A stretch of 64,000 bases of DNA, from assembly GCA_016712285.1 (NCBI GenBank), contig JADJRK010000001.1, positions 2,046,001 through 2,110,000 on the forward strand, given 5' to 3'. Source of the stretch: Planctomycetota bacterium. GTDB lineage: Bacteria; Planctomycetota; UBA8742; UBA2392. The notes beneath the pieces were generated by a model. That model had not been told where the DNA came from, did not search any database, and saw only the letters and a program-made list of their open reading frames with translations. Shown piece after piece: positions 7,270-16,659 of the stretch (within the stretch, counting starts at the first letter, position 1; every line of letters starts with the position of its first letter). The translations under genes were made by a program, and so were the position numbers.

Positions 7270-10200
7270 CTAGTTTGCGACTTCAGCCGCGCGGGGTTCG
7301 TAGCCAAGGTTGGCGCTCAGCCACTTCTGGGCTTCGTCCAGTGTGATGCCCTTACGTTGCGCATAGTCTTCGGCCTGATCGAGGCCGAGTTTGCCTACGC
7401 CGAAATACTTCGCCTGCGGGTGCGCGAAGTACAGACCGCTGACCGCCGCGGTCGGGTACATCGCAAAGTGCTCGGTCAGAGTCACACCCGTTGCCCGCGT
7501 TGCATCCAGCAGCGCGAACAGCGTCGCCTTTTCGCTGTGGTCGGGGCACGCGGGATAGCCGGGTGCCGGCCTGATGCCGCGATACTTCTCGGCAATCATT
7601 TCATCGTTGCCCAGCGCCTCGTCCGGCGCGTAGGCCCAGAACTCTTTGCGCACGCGCTCGTGCAGCCGCTCGGCAAACGCCTCGGCAAGCCGGTCCGCGA
7701 GCGCCTTGACCATGATGGCGTGATAGTCGTCGTGGTCGGCCTGGTACTTGGCGACCAGCTCATCTACGCCGATACCGGCTGTCACGCAGAACCCGCCGAT
7801 CCAGTCCGGGGTGCCGCGCGGCGCGATGTAATCCGCCAGCGCCGTGTTGGGCATGCCCGAGCCGCGGCGAATCTGCTGGCGCAACGTACGGAAGACGGCC
7901 ACAGGCTCGCGCCGCGATTCGTCGGCGTACACTTCGATGTCGTCGCCACTGCTGTTGGCGGGCCAGAGCCCGACCACGCCGCGCGCGCGCAGCAGCCTGC
8001 CCTGCACGACTTCATCCAGCAACCGGTTGGCATCATCGAACAGCGCCTTGGCCTGCTTGCCGACGACTTTGTCCCGCAGGATCGCCGGGTACTTGCCCGC
8101 CATCTCCCAGGCCTGGAAAAAGGGCGTCCAGTCGATGCGCTCGCGCAACTCGGCCAGCGGGTAGTCATCGAACTCGTGGGTGCCGGGCATGCGCGGCGTG
8201 GCGACGTTGCCTGCAAATTCCAGGCGCAGGGCGTTGGCGCGCGCGTCAGCCAGCGAGATCAGCTTGTGCGCGTCAGCGCTGCCCTGGTGCTTTTCGCGAA
8301 TGCGGGCGTAGTCGGCGCGCGTATCCGCAATGAACTTCTCGTGCAGGTCGCGCGAGCGCAGGCTGCTGACCACACCGACGCACCTTGACGCGTCAAGCAC
8401 GTGGATCACCGGGCCGTCGTAAGCGGGATCAACCTTGACCGCGGTGTGCAGGCGGCTTGTGGTGGCGCCGCCGATCAGCAGCGGCAGCTTCATGCCGACG
8501 CGCTGCATTTCGCGCGCGGCGTGCACCATCTCGTCAAGGCTGGGGGTGATCAACCCGCTCAGGCCGATCATGTCGGCGTGGTGTTCGCGCGCTGCCGCCA
8601 GGATCTTGTCGGCGGGCACCATCACGCCCAGGTCAATGACCTCATAGCCGTTGCAGCCCAGCACAACGCCGACGATGTTCTTGCCAATGTCGTGCACGTC
8701 GCCCTTGACCGTGGCCATGACGATGCGGCCTTTGCTCTCGCGCTTGCCGGCGTTTTCGGCCTCGATGAACGGCACCAGGTGCGCCACGGCCTTTTTCATC
8801 ACGCGGGCGGACTTCACGACCTGCGGCAGAAACATCTTGCCGCTTCCGAACAGGTCGCCGACGACGTTCATGCCGTCCATCAGCGGGCCCTCGATCACCT
8901 CAATCGGCCGCGAGTACTTGCCCCGCGCTTCTTCGGTGTCCTCGACGACGAACTTGTCCATGCCGTGCACCAGCGCGTAGATCAGGCGCTCGCGCACGTC
9001 GGTCTCGCGCCAGGCAAGGTCTTCTTCGCGGGACTGCTTTTTGCCCTTGAAGCCTTCCGCAAACTCGACCAGCCGCTCAGTCGCGCCCGGGTCGCGGTTG
9101 AACAGCACGTCTTCAATCAGCTTCAGCAGGTCCTTTGAGACGTCGGCGTACACTGCCAGCTGGCCGGCGTTGACGATGCCCATGTCCATGCCGGCCTGGA
9201 TTGCGTGGTACAAAAACACGCTGTGCATGGCTTCGCGCACAGGCTCATTGCCGCGAAAACTGAACGACAGGTTGCTCACGCCGCCCGATACCCTGGCGTG
9301 CGGGCATTCGGCCTTGATCTGCCGCACAGCTTCGATGTACGCGAGCGCGTACTCATTGTGTTCGTCGATGCCGGTGGCGACGGCAAATATGTTGGGATCG
9401 AAGATGATGTCGTGGGCAGGAATGCCGTGGGCGGTCAGCAGTGCGTACGCGCGTATGCAGATACTGACTTTGCGTTCAACGGTGTCGGCCTGGCCCTTTT
9501 CATCAAACGCCATCACCACGACGGCGGCGCCGTAATCGCGGCAGATGCCCGCCTGGCGCAGAAACTCGGCTTCGCCTTCTTTCATGGAGATCGAGTTGAC
9601 GATGCACTTGCCCTGCACGCATTTCAGGCCGGTCTCGATCACGCTGAACTTGCTGCTGTCTAGCATGAACGGCACGCGCGCGATGTCGGGCTCGGCGGCG
9701 GCGAGGTTCAGGAAGCGCTTCATGGCTTCGGCCGAATCCAGCATCCCCTCGTCCATGTTGATGTCGATGACCTGCGCGCCGTTATCCACCTGCTGGCGCG
9801 CAACGTTCAGCGCCTCGTGGTAATCGCCGGCCTTGATCAGTTTCTCGAAGCGCTTGCTGCCGGTGACGTTGGTGCGCTCGCCGATGTTGCAGAACAGGCT
9901 GCCCGGGCCGATCACGAACGGTTCCATGCCGCTCAGGTGCAGGCGCATGTCGGGCTCGCGCGGCACGCGTGGCTCGACATCCAGAACTGCTTGGGCAATC
10001 GCGCGCACGTGGTCTGGCGTGGTGCCGCAACAGCCGCCGACAATGTTGACGTACCCGCGCCGCGCAAAGTCGCCGATGATGTCGGCCATGTACTCGGGCG
10101 TGTCGTCGTATCCGCCCATGGCGTTTGGCAGGCCGGCGTTGGGGTAGATGCTGGTGAACGTGCTTGCGCGATTGCTGATGCTTTCAATGTGCTCGCGCAG

Positions 10201-10941
10201 GTCTTCGGCGCCCAGCGCGCAGTTCAGGCCGATGCACAGGGCGTCGGCGTGCTCGACACTGTAAAGGAAAGCCTCGGCCGTCTGCCCGCTGAGCGTGCGG
10301 CCGGATTTGTCGGTAATCGTGCCGCTGACCATGACCGGCAGGCGCTTGCCGGTTTCGCGGAAGAGGCGGCGTATCGCGTAGATTGCGGCTTTGCCGTTGA
10401 GCGTGTCGAAGATCGTCTCGACCAGCAGGATGTCCGCGCCGCCATCGATCAATCCGCGCGCGCAGTCGTAGTACGCGGCCGCAAGCTCGTCAAAGCTCAC
10501 CTTGCGCCAGCCGGGGTCGTTCACATCAGGGCTGATGCTGGCGGTGACGTTTGTGGGGCCAAGCGCGCCGGCGACAAAGCGCGGCTTATCGGTAAACGCC
10601 GAAGCCGCCTGTCGCGCGAGTTTCGCGGCTTGGCGGTTGATTTCGTAGGCAAGCTCCTCCAGGCCGTAGTCGCGCTGGCTGAAAGCGTTGGCGTTGAATG
10701 TATTGGTCTCAATGATGTCTGCGCCGGCTTGCAGGTACTGGGTGTGGATGTCGCGAATGATCTGCGGCGCGGTCAGGCAAAGCAGGTCGTTGTTGCCCTG
10801 CAGCGGCGAGCCGTGGGCCTTGAAGCGCTCGCCGCGAAAATCGCCCTCGTCCAGCATGTAACGCTGGATCATCGTGCCCATGGCGCCATCAAGCACCAGG
10901 ATGCGCCGCTTGAGCAATTCCGTTAACTGCGCCTCAGCCAT
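7270..10941 (-). CDS. metH: Cobalamin-dependent methionine synthase
   Basis: 1223 aa, the usual full length. It transfers a methyl group from 5-methyltetrahydrofolate through cobalamin to homocysteine in the cytosol. Domains in order: homocysteine methyltransferase (about 1-325) with zinc ligands C241, C304 and C305 (GGCCGT motif); pterin-binding domain (about 340-620); cobalamin cap and B12 domain with the base-off motif D748-V-H750-D-I-G, His750 being the cobalt ligand; and the C-terminal AdoMet reactivation domain (about 890-1223). It starts 42 bp after the surface protein gene on the same strand. No cobalamin riboswitch is visible directly upstream, so expression may depend on read-through or on a promoter inside the preceding gene. 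Confidence 0.98.
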   Translation of the reverse strand: MAEAQLTELLKRRILVLDGAMGTMIQRYMLDEGDFRGERFKAHGSPLQGNNDLLCLTAPQIIRDIHTQYLQAGADIIETNTFNANAFSQRDYGLEELAYEINRQAAKLARQAASAFTDKPRFVAGALGPTNVTASISPDVNDPGWRKVSFDELAAAYYDCARGLIDGGADILLVETIFDTLNGKAAIYAIRRLFRETGKRLPVMVSGTITDKSGRTLSGQTAEAFLYSVEHADALCIGLNCALGAEDLREHIESISNRASTFTSIYPNAGLPNAMGGYDDTPEYMADIIGDFARRGYVNIVGGCCGTTPDHVRAIAQAVLDVEPRVPREPDMRLHLSGMEPFVIGPGSLFCNIGERTNVTGSKRFEKLIKAGDYHEALNVARQQVDNGAQVIDINMDEGMLDSAEAMKRFLNLAAAEPDIARVPFMLDSSKFSVIETGLKCVQGKCIVNSISMKEGEAEFLRQAGICRDYGAAVVVMAFDEKGQADTVERKVSICIRAYALLTAHGIPAHDIIFDPNIFAVATGIDEHNEYALAYIEAVRQIKAECPHARVSGGVSNLSFSFRGNEPVREAMHSVFLYHAIQAGMDMGIVNAGQLAVYADVSKDLLKLIEDVLFNRDPGATERLVEFAEGFKGKKQSREEDLAWRETDVRERLIYALVHGMDKFVVEDTEEARGKYSRPIEVIEGPLMDGMNVVGDLFGSGKMFLPQVVKSARVMKKAVAHLVPFIEAENAGKRESKGRIVMATVKGDVHDIGKNIVGVVLGCNGYEVIDLGVMVPADKILAAAREHHADMIGLSGLITPSLDEMVHAAREMQRVGMKLPLLIGGATTSRLHTAVKVDPAYDGPVIHVLDASRCVGVVSSLRSRDLHEKFIADTRADYARIREKHQGSADAHKLISLADARANALRLEFAGNVATPRMPGTHEFDDYPLAELRERIDWTPFFQAWEMAGKYPAILRDKVVGKQAKALFDDANRLLDEVVQGRLLRARGVVGLWPANSSGDDIEVYADESRREPVAVFRTLRQQIRRGSGMPNTALADYIAPRGTPDWIGGFCVTAGIGVDELVAKYQADHDDYHAIMVKALADRLAEAFAERLHERVRKEFWAYAPDEALGNDEMIAEKYRGIRPAPGYPACPDHSEKATLFALLDATRATGVTLTEHFAMYPTAAVSGLYFAHPQAKYFGVGKLGLDQAEDYAQRKGITLDEAQKWLSANLGYEPRAAEVAN

Positions 10942-10983
10942 GCCCGCAGCATAGCAGCGGCGTGTCGCAACGGTACGGAGTGG

Positions 10984-12690
10984 TCATGCTGTGCGGCGCC
11001 TGCGGCGGGACCATGCCAGCAGGGCGAGCAAAGCCAGCGGCATCGTCGAGCCTGCTGCAGCGCAACCGCCGCCGCCGTCACTGCCGCCACCTCCGCCGCC
11101 GCCACCACCACCGCCGCCCGTCGAAACGATGACAGCCGCCGACGTGGCCGGGGTAAGGCCGCCGCTGTGCGTAAACTCAATCGTGTAGGTGCCGTCCGTG
11201 TCGATGCCCAGGTTCGTGAATGCTGCCACGCCGTTCACCACGTTGGCGACATTCGCCCCGACGAACAAGGCCGTCACCGGGCCCGAGACAATCGCCGCGC
11301 TGACACTCGTGCCATTCTGGGGCACCAACACGCCGCCGGCGTCGTGCACCTCAATCACTGGCTGTGGCGAGAATGCCGCGCCGGGCGCGGCGCCGCCCGG
11401 CTGTGTGGCAATGAACAGACGGTCGGCGGGGCCCGGCCCGCCGCTGGTGATGTTGAAGGTACTCGAGACAGCCTGTGTCAGCGCGCCCGACGTAAAGGTC
11501 AGCGTGTAGCCCGTGCCTGCCAGGTCGATGCCCAGGTTGGTGAACACCGCGACGCCGCCTGAAGCAGCGACCATCGCCGTGCCGAGAATCGCCGCGCCGC
11601 TTGTGCCCGTGCCGCTGGTGAGTGCCGCGGTCACGTTGGCGCTGTAGTTGGTGTCCACGTTGCCGCTGCCGTCGCGCGCCTCAAGTACGGGCTGGGCCGA
11701 AAGCGTGCCGCCCGCGGGGCCGTTGCCCGGCTGGGTGGTGATCACCAGTTGCGTGGCGGTGGGCACACTGGCGACGGCATCGCCGATGACCACGATATTG
11801 TACGGGTTTTCGTCACTGTCATTGTTGTTGATGATGAACCCGAAGCCGAACGGCTGCCCTGACGTGGTGGGAGTCACGCTGACCTGAAACGTCGTGCTGC
11901 CCGTAGTGGCGGCGACCGGCGTGGTCGGCTGTAACGCGACGTTGGCAGCGCAGTTCACGATCGAAAGCGCGATGATCTCGACCAGCGGGTTGCCGGTCAG
12001 GTCCAGCGCAGCGCTGCCGGTGTTGAGAATCGTGTAAGTCAACGTGAACGGCGTGCCCGCCTGCCGGTTGCCGGTGTCATCCTGCGAACCCGCGGCGATG
12101 GAAAGGGCGTTTCGCTGCACATCCATCTCGGCCGTGCTGGGCGAGGCGATGGTCTGGTCGTTGCCGGTAATCGGCAACGGCGTCGACGGCGACAGAATGC
12201 CGGTGGTGACAATGCTGGTCAGGCTGAGCTGGTAGATGCGCCCGACCGTTGAGGTGCCCACGCCGGCCACATCAATCGCGACAAAGTACGGCCAGGGCGA
12301 CGGCAGCGTGGACAGTGTCGGCAGCGTCTCGTTGAAGCCGCTGAACACCACCGGAAAGGTCGGGTTGTTGACGGTCGCGACGATCGTGTCGCCGGCGTCT
12401 ACTGACAGATTGAACGGGTAGGTGTCTCGCACAAGCCGGATGCGCACCGTGTCGGCGGTGACCGCCGGGTTGGTGGCGTTGGCGTTGGCAATGGTGCAGG
12501 CCGTGAAGCTGATCGGCGTTGAGCCCAGCACCTGCACCGGTGCGAATGCAAACGCGGTGTAGTCGGTACGGCCCTGCGCAACGCTGTTGGCCGGGATTTG
12601 CGGCGTGCCGTACACGCCAACGACGTTCTGTGCAAACGCCGGCGCCGCGAGTGCCGCCAGCAACATTGCCACCATCAGTTGGAATCGCAT
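10984..12690 (-). CDS. Secreted Ig-like repeat/choice-of-anchor protein with sorting tail
   Basis: 568 aa. A signal peptide ends APAFAQ. A choice-of-anchor D-like domain (with VNCAAN) lies about residues 160-280. Two tandem repeats of about 95 residues follow, beginning LVITTQPGNGPAGG and LFIATQPGGAAPGA and containing the AxFTNLGID motif. The end is a run of 12 Gly, DGGGGCAAAG, a hydrophobic segment and WSRRRRRTA. The ATG is preceded by a perfect GGAGG Shine-Dalgarno 7 nt away; an in-frame ATG 63 nt further upstream is less likely because it would bury the signal peptide. It shares the repeat type with the protein at 13599 but has fewer copies. Probably surface-anchored; function unknown. Confidence 0.75.
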   Translation of the reverse strand: MRFQLMVAMLLAALAAPAFAQNVVGVYGTPQIPANSVAQGRTDYTAFAFAPVQVLGSTPISFTACTIANANATNPAVTADTVRIRLVRDTYPFNLSVDAGDTIVATVNNPTFPVVFSGFNETLPTLSTLPSPWPYFVAIDVAGVGTSTVGRIYQLSLTSIVTTGILSPSTPLPITGNDQTIASPSTAEMDVQRNALSIAAGSQDDTGNRQAGTPFTLTYTILNTGSAALDLTGNPLVEIIALSIVNCAANVALQPTTPVAATTGSTTFQVSVTPTTSGQPFGFGFIINNNDSDENPYNIVVIGDAVASVPTATQLVITTQPGNGPAGGTLSAQPVLEARDGSGNVDTNYSANVTAALTSGTGTSGAAILGTAMVAASGGVAVFTNLGIDLAGTGYTLTFTSGALTQAVSSTFNITSGGPGPADRLFIATQPGGAAPGAAFSPQPVIEVHDAGGVLVPQNGTSVSAAIVSGPVTALFVGANVANVVNGVAAFTNLGIDTDGTYTIEFTHSGGLTPATSAAVIVSTGGGGGGGGGGGGSDGGGGCAAAGSTMPLALLALLAWSRRRRRTA

Positions 12691-12821
12691 TGCCGCCTCC
12701 GGAACGTTCAGTGATACGAGTCTCCCAGCGGGCGGGCCGATGTCAATCTTCAAGACTAAGGTTCAGGCCCTTGAGCGCACACCCCTGTTTAGGCTGAATC
12801 ACTTGCACAGAAAGGCCACAC

Positions 12822-13568
12822 ATGAGCATCAATGTCCATGAAATCGGCGGGTTGAACACGCGGGTGGTTGACGCCTTGCCGAATGGCGCCAAGCCGACGC
12901 TGGCTGTGATCCTATGCCACGGGTTCGGCGCGCCGGGGACGGACCTGGTCGGTTTGGGGGCGGAAATGCTGGAGGCTTCAGCGCAGCTCGCCGCGACCAC
13001 GCGCTTCTATTTTCCCGAGGCGCCGCTTTCGCTTGATCGCTACGGCATGTGGGGCGGGCGCGCCTGGTGGCTGATCGACTTTGAAGCCATCCAGCGCGCC
13101 ATGGAAGAAGGCGGGTTTCGGGAGCGCGCCCGCAACGAGCGCCCCGACGGCATGCTTGAGGCCCGCGCCGCGCTGCTGGCGATGATCGAAGCCGTGAAAG
13201 CCGACACCGGATTGCCCACGTCACGCATCGCGCTGGGCGGCTTCAGCCAGGGCAGCTTTCTTACTGTGGACGTTGCAACGCAGCTTGCGGAAACGCCGGC
13301 GGCGCTAATCTCGTGGTCGGGCACGCTAATGAATGAAGAAGAGTGGCGCAAACTCGCGCCGCGCCACTCGGGGCTGAAGGTCGTGCAATCCCACGGCCGC
13401 CAGGACCCGCTGCTGCCCTACGAATGGGCCGAGCACCTGCGCGACTTCATGCAGCAAAGCGGCTGGCAAGTCGAGTGGCTGCCCTTCGACGGCCCGCACA
13501 CAATCAGCCCCGACGGCCTGCGCGGGACGATCAAGCTGCTTGAACGAGTTGCGCAGAACAAAGATTGA
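12822..13568 (+). CDS. Alpha/beta-hydrolase, phospholipase/carboxylesterase family
   Basis: 248 aa, cytosolic (no signal peptide). A serine hydrolase that should cleave short carboxylic esters; the natural substrate is unknown. The catalytic triad is readable: S142 in the nucleophile elbow GGFSQGS, D195 in GRQDPLLPY and H226 in GPHTI. The oxyanion-side motif ILCHGFGAPGTDL lies at about residues 30-42. The length is close to the family norm of about 220. AAGG lies upstream of the ATG. It is transcribed divergently from the surface protein at 10984 and convergently with the one at 13599, sharing a terminator with the latter. Confidence 0.9.
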   Translation: MSINVHEIGGLNTRVVDALPNGAKPTLAVILCHGFGAPGTDLVGLGAEMLEASAQLAATTRFYFPEAPLSLDRYGMWGGRAWWLIDFEAIQRAMEEGGFRERARNERPDGMLEARAALLAMIEAVKADTGLPTSRIALGGFSQGSFLTVDVATQLAETPAALISWSGTLMNEEEWRKLAPRHSGLKVVQSHGRQDPLLPYEWAEHLRDFMQQSGWQVEWLPFDGPHTISPDGLRGTIKLLERVAQNKD

Positions 13569-13572
13569 AAAG

Positions 13573-13594
13573 GGCCGCGCACCAGCGCGGCCCC
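13573..13594. terminator. Bidirectional terminator hairpin
   Basis: A perfect 9-bp stem GGGCCGCGC/GCGCGGCCC with loop ACCA lies between two convergent genes and is preceded by AAAA, which becomes TTTT for the minus-strand transcript. Confidence 0.7.
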
Positions 13595-13598
13595 GGTG

Positions 13599-15914
13599 TT
13601 ACGCGCGCCTTGATCGCCTGCCAACCGCAACTCCTGCGGCGGTCAGCAACAGCAGCAGCAACAAGGAAGTGCCTTCGCTTGTGCTGCAACCCTCGTCGTC
13701 ACCTTTTCCCTTGCCCCCGCCCGACGATGAGGAGGGCACTGTCACATCAAAGTTCGTAGATGTGGCAGGTACCAGCGCACCCGACGTGAACTCAAGCTGG
13801 TAGCCAACGCCTGCCAAGTCCACGCCCAAACCACTGAACGTTGCGACACCGCTGGAGACCGTCACCGCAACCGTGCCCGTAAGCACGGCGCCGGACGTTC
13901 CCGTCCCGACCGCGATCGCCACAGTTACTAGCGTGAGGCTGTCGCTCAGCAGGGTATTTCCGCCCGCGTCCTGTACCGCCACAGCAGGCTGGACGATCAG
14001 TGCCGCCCCCGGGTTGCCGTTGCCCGGCTGGGTTACGATAGCGAGTTGCGCCGCGACGCCGACGGTGATGTCGAATGACGTCGACGTCGTCCCGGATAAC
14101 CCGGCCGCGTCAAAGTCCAGGGTGTAGCCCGTTGCAGCCAGGTCAATCGCGAGGTCAACGAACACGACCGCGCCGGACGCCGCAGTGATGGTCGCGGTGC
14201 CCAGCAGCAATGCGCCGCTCCCGCCGCTGCCGGTTGAAATTGTCGCCGTCACCTGCGTCGCATTGTCGCTGGTAATACGGTTGCCGCCCGCGTCCTGGAC
14301 CTCTACCGCAGGTTGCTGTGCCAGCGGCAGGCCGCCTGTCCCGTTGCCGGGGTTGCTGGCCACGGCAAGCAATGCAGGGACACCAATCGCGATGTCAAAA
14401 GTGTTCGAGACTCCGGTGGTCAGTCCAGCGGCGCTGAAGTCGAGACTGTAGCCGGTCGCGGCCCTGTCGATTGCCAGGTCGGTGAACGCAACGGCACCGC
14501 TGATTACTTGCAGCGTGAGCGTACCGGACAGGATTGCGCCGCCGGTGCCGGTGCCCGAAGTGATTGCGGCTGTCACGAGCGTGGTGTTATCGGATGCGAT
14601 CAGGTTTCCGCCCGCGTCGTGAATCTCCACCGATGGTTGAGTCGAAAGCGGCAGGCCGCCGGTGCCGTTGCCCGGCTGCGCGGTAACAACGATCTGCGCC
14701 GCGCTGCCCAGCGTGATATCAAACGCGTTGGATGTGTCGGGCGTCAGCGATCCTGACGTGAACGTCAATTGATATCCGGTCCCAACAAGGTCGATCGCCA
14801 GGTCGGTGAACGTTGCGATGCCGCCGACCGCGTTCAGCGCGACTGTCCCGAGCAGCAGGGCGCCTGACGTGCCCGTGCTCGCGGTGATCTGCGCTGTGAC
14901 CAGGCCGTTAAACCCTGTGTCGAGCGCAGCCGCGCTGGTCTGTGCCTCAACAACCGGCTGGCCAGACAGGGCCGAGCCACCGGTGCCGGTGCCGGGCTGC
15001 GTTGTGATGATGAGCTGGGTCGCCGTGGGCGACAGGCCCGTACCGGAAACGAAAATGACATAGGGGCTCTCGCCCGCATCCGGGTCGCTGTTCGCAATCG
15101 AGATCTCGAAGCTGAATGCGGTCGCAGACTGGGGTGTAACTGTCATCGAAAGCAAAGTTTGCGCCGCGGGTATCAGGACGCTCGCTGCCGGCTGCACCTC
15201 CAGAACGGCGCAGTTGGAAAGGTTGCCGATGGCGACAATGGGCGAGCCCGTGAGCGAGAGGTTTGCACCACCGACGTTCTCGATGACGTAATCAAAATTC
15301 TGGCCGCCCAGCAGCACGTTGCCCAACGGGTCATTGGCACCGCTGGCGATACTGGTTGAGTTGCGCTGTACGTTGATGTCCGCCGATGCGGTGTTCGCGA
15401 TGGTCATGATACTGCTGTTTACCGGGCCGCCGTTCTTGCCGCCGCCGGTGGTGGCAATGCCCGTCGCGAGAAGCTGCAGGCTCACCGTGGCACCAGGCGT
15501 CGCAGCCGCCGACAAATCGACCATTACGAACAGGGTCATCTGCGACGGTGACGGGATCCCGATGCTCAACCCCGTGAAGGCCGGGTTCAACCCGAGCGCG
15601 GGGGTTCCGACCGGCTGATCGACACCTACGTCGTAAGCGTCGTTGCTGTTCGTGTCCTCGAACAGGGTCCATTGCACGATGTCCTGGGCCACAGCCGTTC
15701 CCGTCATGGTGGCCGAAACGCCAGTCAGGGTTACGGGCGGAGGGTTGGGCTGCACGCGAATCAAACGAAAGGCCAACACTGGAATGTCGGTTGTCCCCGC
15801 GTTGATGACGGCTGCTGGCGGCGGGTTGCCAGAAGCGCTCAAAGAGGTCGTGCCTTGGGCAGAAATCGTGGATGCTGCGACAACAGTCAGAATGACCAGA
15901 ATCAGGCGATTCAT
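13599..15914 (-). CDS. Secreted four-repeat Ig-like surface protein with sorting tail
   Basis: 771 aa. The signal peptide ends TISAQ. An N-terminal region of about 150 residues is followed by a choice-of-anchor D-like domain (SNCAVLEV), then four tandem repeats of about 100 residues. Each repeat opens with a QPGxGxGG-type motif, has a DAGGNxxxSD loop and ends with FxDLAIDLAxTGYxLxF. The C-terminus is KGDDEGCSTSEG, eight leucines and threonine, then GRRSRRA, a variant of the tail seen elsewhere in the window. AGGAG 6 nt before the ATG decides the start; a TTG two codons upstream is rejected. Repeat copies are similar but not identical, suggesting expansion by duplication. Likely an exported adhesive or structural protein. 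Confidence 0.8.
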   Translation of the reverse strand: MNRLILVILTVVAASTISAQGTTSLSASGNPPPAAVINAGTTDIPVLAFRLIRVQPNPPPVTLTGVSATMTGTAVAQDIVQWTLFEDTNSNDAYDVGVDQPVGTPALGLNPAFTGLSIGIPSPSQMTLFVMVDLSAAATPGATVSLQLLATGIATTGGGKNGGPVNSSIMTIANTASADINVQRNSTSIASGANDPLGNVLLGGQNFDYVIENVGGANLSLTGSPIVAIGNLSNCAVLEVQPAASVLIPAAQTLLSMTVTPQSATAFSFEISIANSDPDAGESPYVIFVSGTGLSPTATQLIITTQPGTGTGGSALSGQPVVEAQTSAAALDTGFNGLVTAQITASTGTSGALLLGTVALNAVGGIATFTDLAIDLVGTGYQLTFTSGSLTPDTSNAFDITLGSAAQIVVTAQPGNGTGGLPLSTQPSVEIHDAGGNLIASDNTTLVTAAITSGTGTGGAILSGTLTLQVISGAVAFTDLAIDRAATGYSLDFSAAGLTTGVSNTFDIAIGVPALLAVASNPGNGTGGLPLAQQPAVEVQDAGGNRITSDNATQVTATISTGSGGSGALLLGTATITAASGAVVFVDLAIDLAATGYTLDFDAAGLSGTTSTSFDITVGVAAQLAIVTQPGNGNPGAALIVQPAVAVQDAGGNTLLSDSLTLVTVAIAVGTGTSGAVLTGTVAVTVSSGVATFSGLGVDLAGVGYQLEFTSGALVPATSTNFDVTVPSSSSGGGKGKGDDEGCSTSEGTSLLLLLLLTAAGVAVGRRSRRA

Positions 15915-15972
15915 GGACAACTCCTGTTAGAATGTGATTTCATTTACTGGAAAAGGTCGAATTGAGCGGCGC

Positions 15973-16011
15973 GAAGCACTAATTGGGTGCGAACTATGCA
16001 ATTAATGCTTC
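15973..16011. promoter_or_regulatory. Imperfect 13-bp inverted repeat upstream of the four-repeat surface protein
   Basis: GAAGCACTAATTG (15973-15985) and CAATTAATGCTTC (15999-16011) pair at 12 of 13 positions across a 13-nt loop. It lies in AT-rich DNA 60-100 bp upstream of the minus-strand start, a suitable position for an operator. Confidence 0.4.
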
Positions 16012-16019
16012 ACGAGTCA

Positions 16020-16042
16020 ATGCGAATTCGGGCAATTCGCAT
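16020..16042 (-). terminator. Hairpin after trmO
   Basis: A perfect 9-bp stem ATGCGAATT/AATTCGCAT with loop CGGGC begins 5 bp after the trmO stop. There is no T-run, so it is weak as an intrinsic terminator. Confidence 0.45.
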
Positions 16043-16047
16043 ATGGG

Positions 16048-16599
16048 CTAGGATTCCCAGCGGTCGGGTGCGTCGGGCGCTTGGCCGATTTCTTCCAGCC
16101 AGCCCTCTCTCGCATCCGGGAATGCATCGGCGTAGGGCACGTAGGGCTTGATGTCCAGCACCGGCGTGCCGTCCAGCAGGTCGATCCCGCGCACGTGCAG
16201 CACTCGGCCGTCCACTTTGGTGAGCCTCAGCGCCGAAATCACGATCGGGTTGGGACGGTGCGGGCTGCGCGTCGCGAACAAGCCGCGCCGCACTTTAGGC
16301 CCGCGCGGCGGAATCACCGTCGGCTGCCAGCTCTCGTTCAGGTGGCACCAGGCGATCACCCACACGTACTCGAACCCGGCCAGGTCTTTCAGTGCCTGTT
16401 CGAAGTTGTGGCCGGGCAGCAGTTCGATGGTCGCGTCCACGGCTGCGTCGGCCAAGGTCTGCTCGGTGACCGTGGGCTGGCGCGGCGTGCCGAAGCGTTC
16501 CTTGTAGGGCGAGCGCACGTAGCCGATCACACGGGCCGTGACCTGCAACGGCAGCTCCGCGCCCGAAGTGTGATCCTGCGGCGGCTTTTTGCGCTTCAT
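16048..16599 (-). CDS. trmO: tRNA (N6-threonylcarbamoyladenosine(37)-N6)-methyltransferase
   Basis: 183 aa. It methylates t6A37 in tRNAs reading ACY codons, using AdoMet. The TrmO beta-barrel signature is clear: VIGYVRSPYKERFGTPRQ near the N-terminus, GFEYVWVIAWCHLN in the middle, then RGLFATRSPHRPNPI and DLLDGTPVLDIKPYVPY. A 10-residue upstream extension is possible, but the internal ATG before a basic KRKK stretch is preferred. No Shine-Dalgarno is present; TATTCT (16606-16611) ends 6 nt from this ATG, so the mRNA may be leaderless. The only tRNA in this window is also a Thr tRNA, at a distance. Confidence 0.93.
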   Translation of the reverse strand: MKRKKPPQDHTSGAELPLQVTARVIGYVRSPYKERFGTPRQPTVTEQTLADAAVDATIELLPGHNFEQALKDLAGFEYVWVIAWCHLNESWQPTVIPPRGPKVRRGLFATRSPHRPNPIVISALRLTKVDGRVLHVRGIDLLDGTPVLDIKPYVPYADAFPDAREGWLEEIGQAPDAPDRWES

Positions 16600-16616
16600 G
16601 GCGGCAGAATAGCAAA

Positions 16617-16642
16617 AGGCCGCCGGCAATTGCCGACGGCCT
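16617..16642 (-). terminator. 26-bp palindrome between lipoprotein gene and trmO
   Basis: A near-perfect palindrome built around CGGCAATTGCCG with one mismatched pair, 18 bp after the lipoprotein stop on the minus strand and followed in that direction by TTTTGC. Probable terminator. Its core recurs in the palindrome at 48431-48462. Confidence 0.65.
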
Positions 16643-16659
16643 CGATGTTTGTGTGCGAT

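Noticed and set aside
10942..10983. Cobalamin riboswitch upstream of metH
   Set aside because: Only 42 bp separate metH from the previous gene, too short for the structure, and no B12 box is seen.
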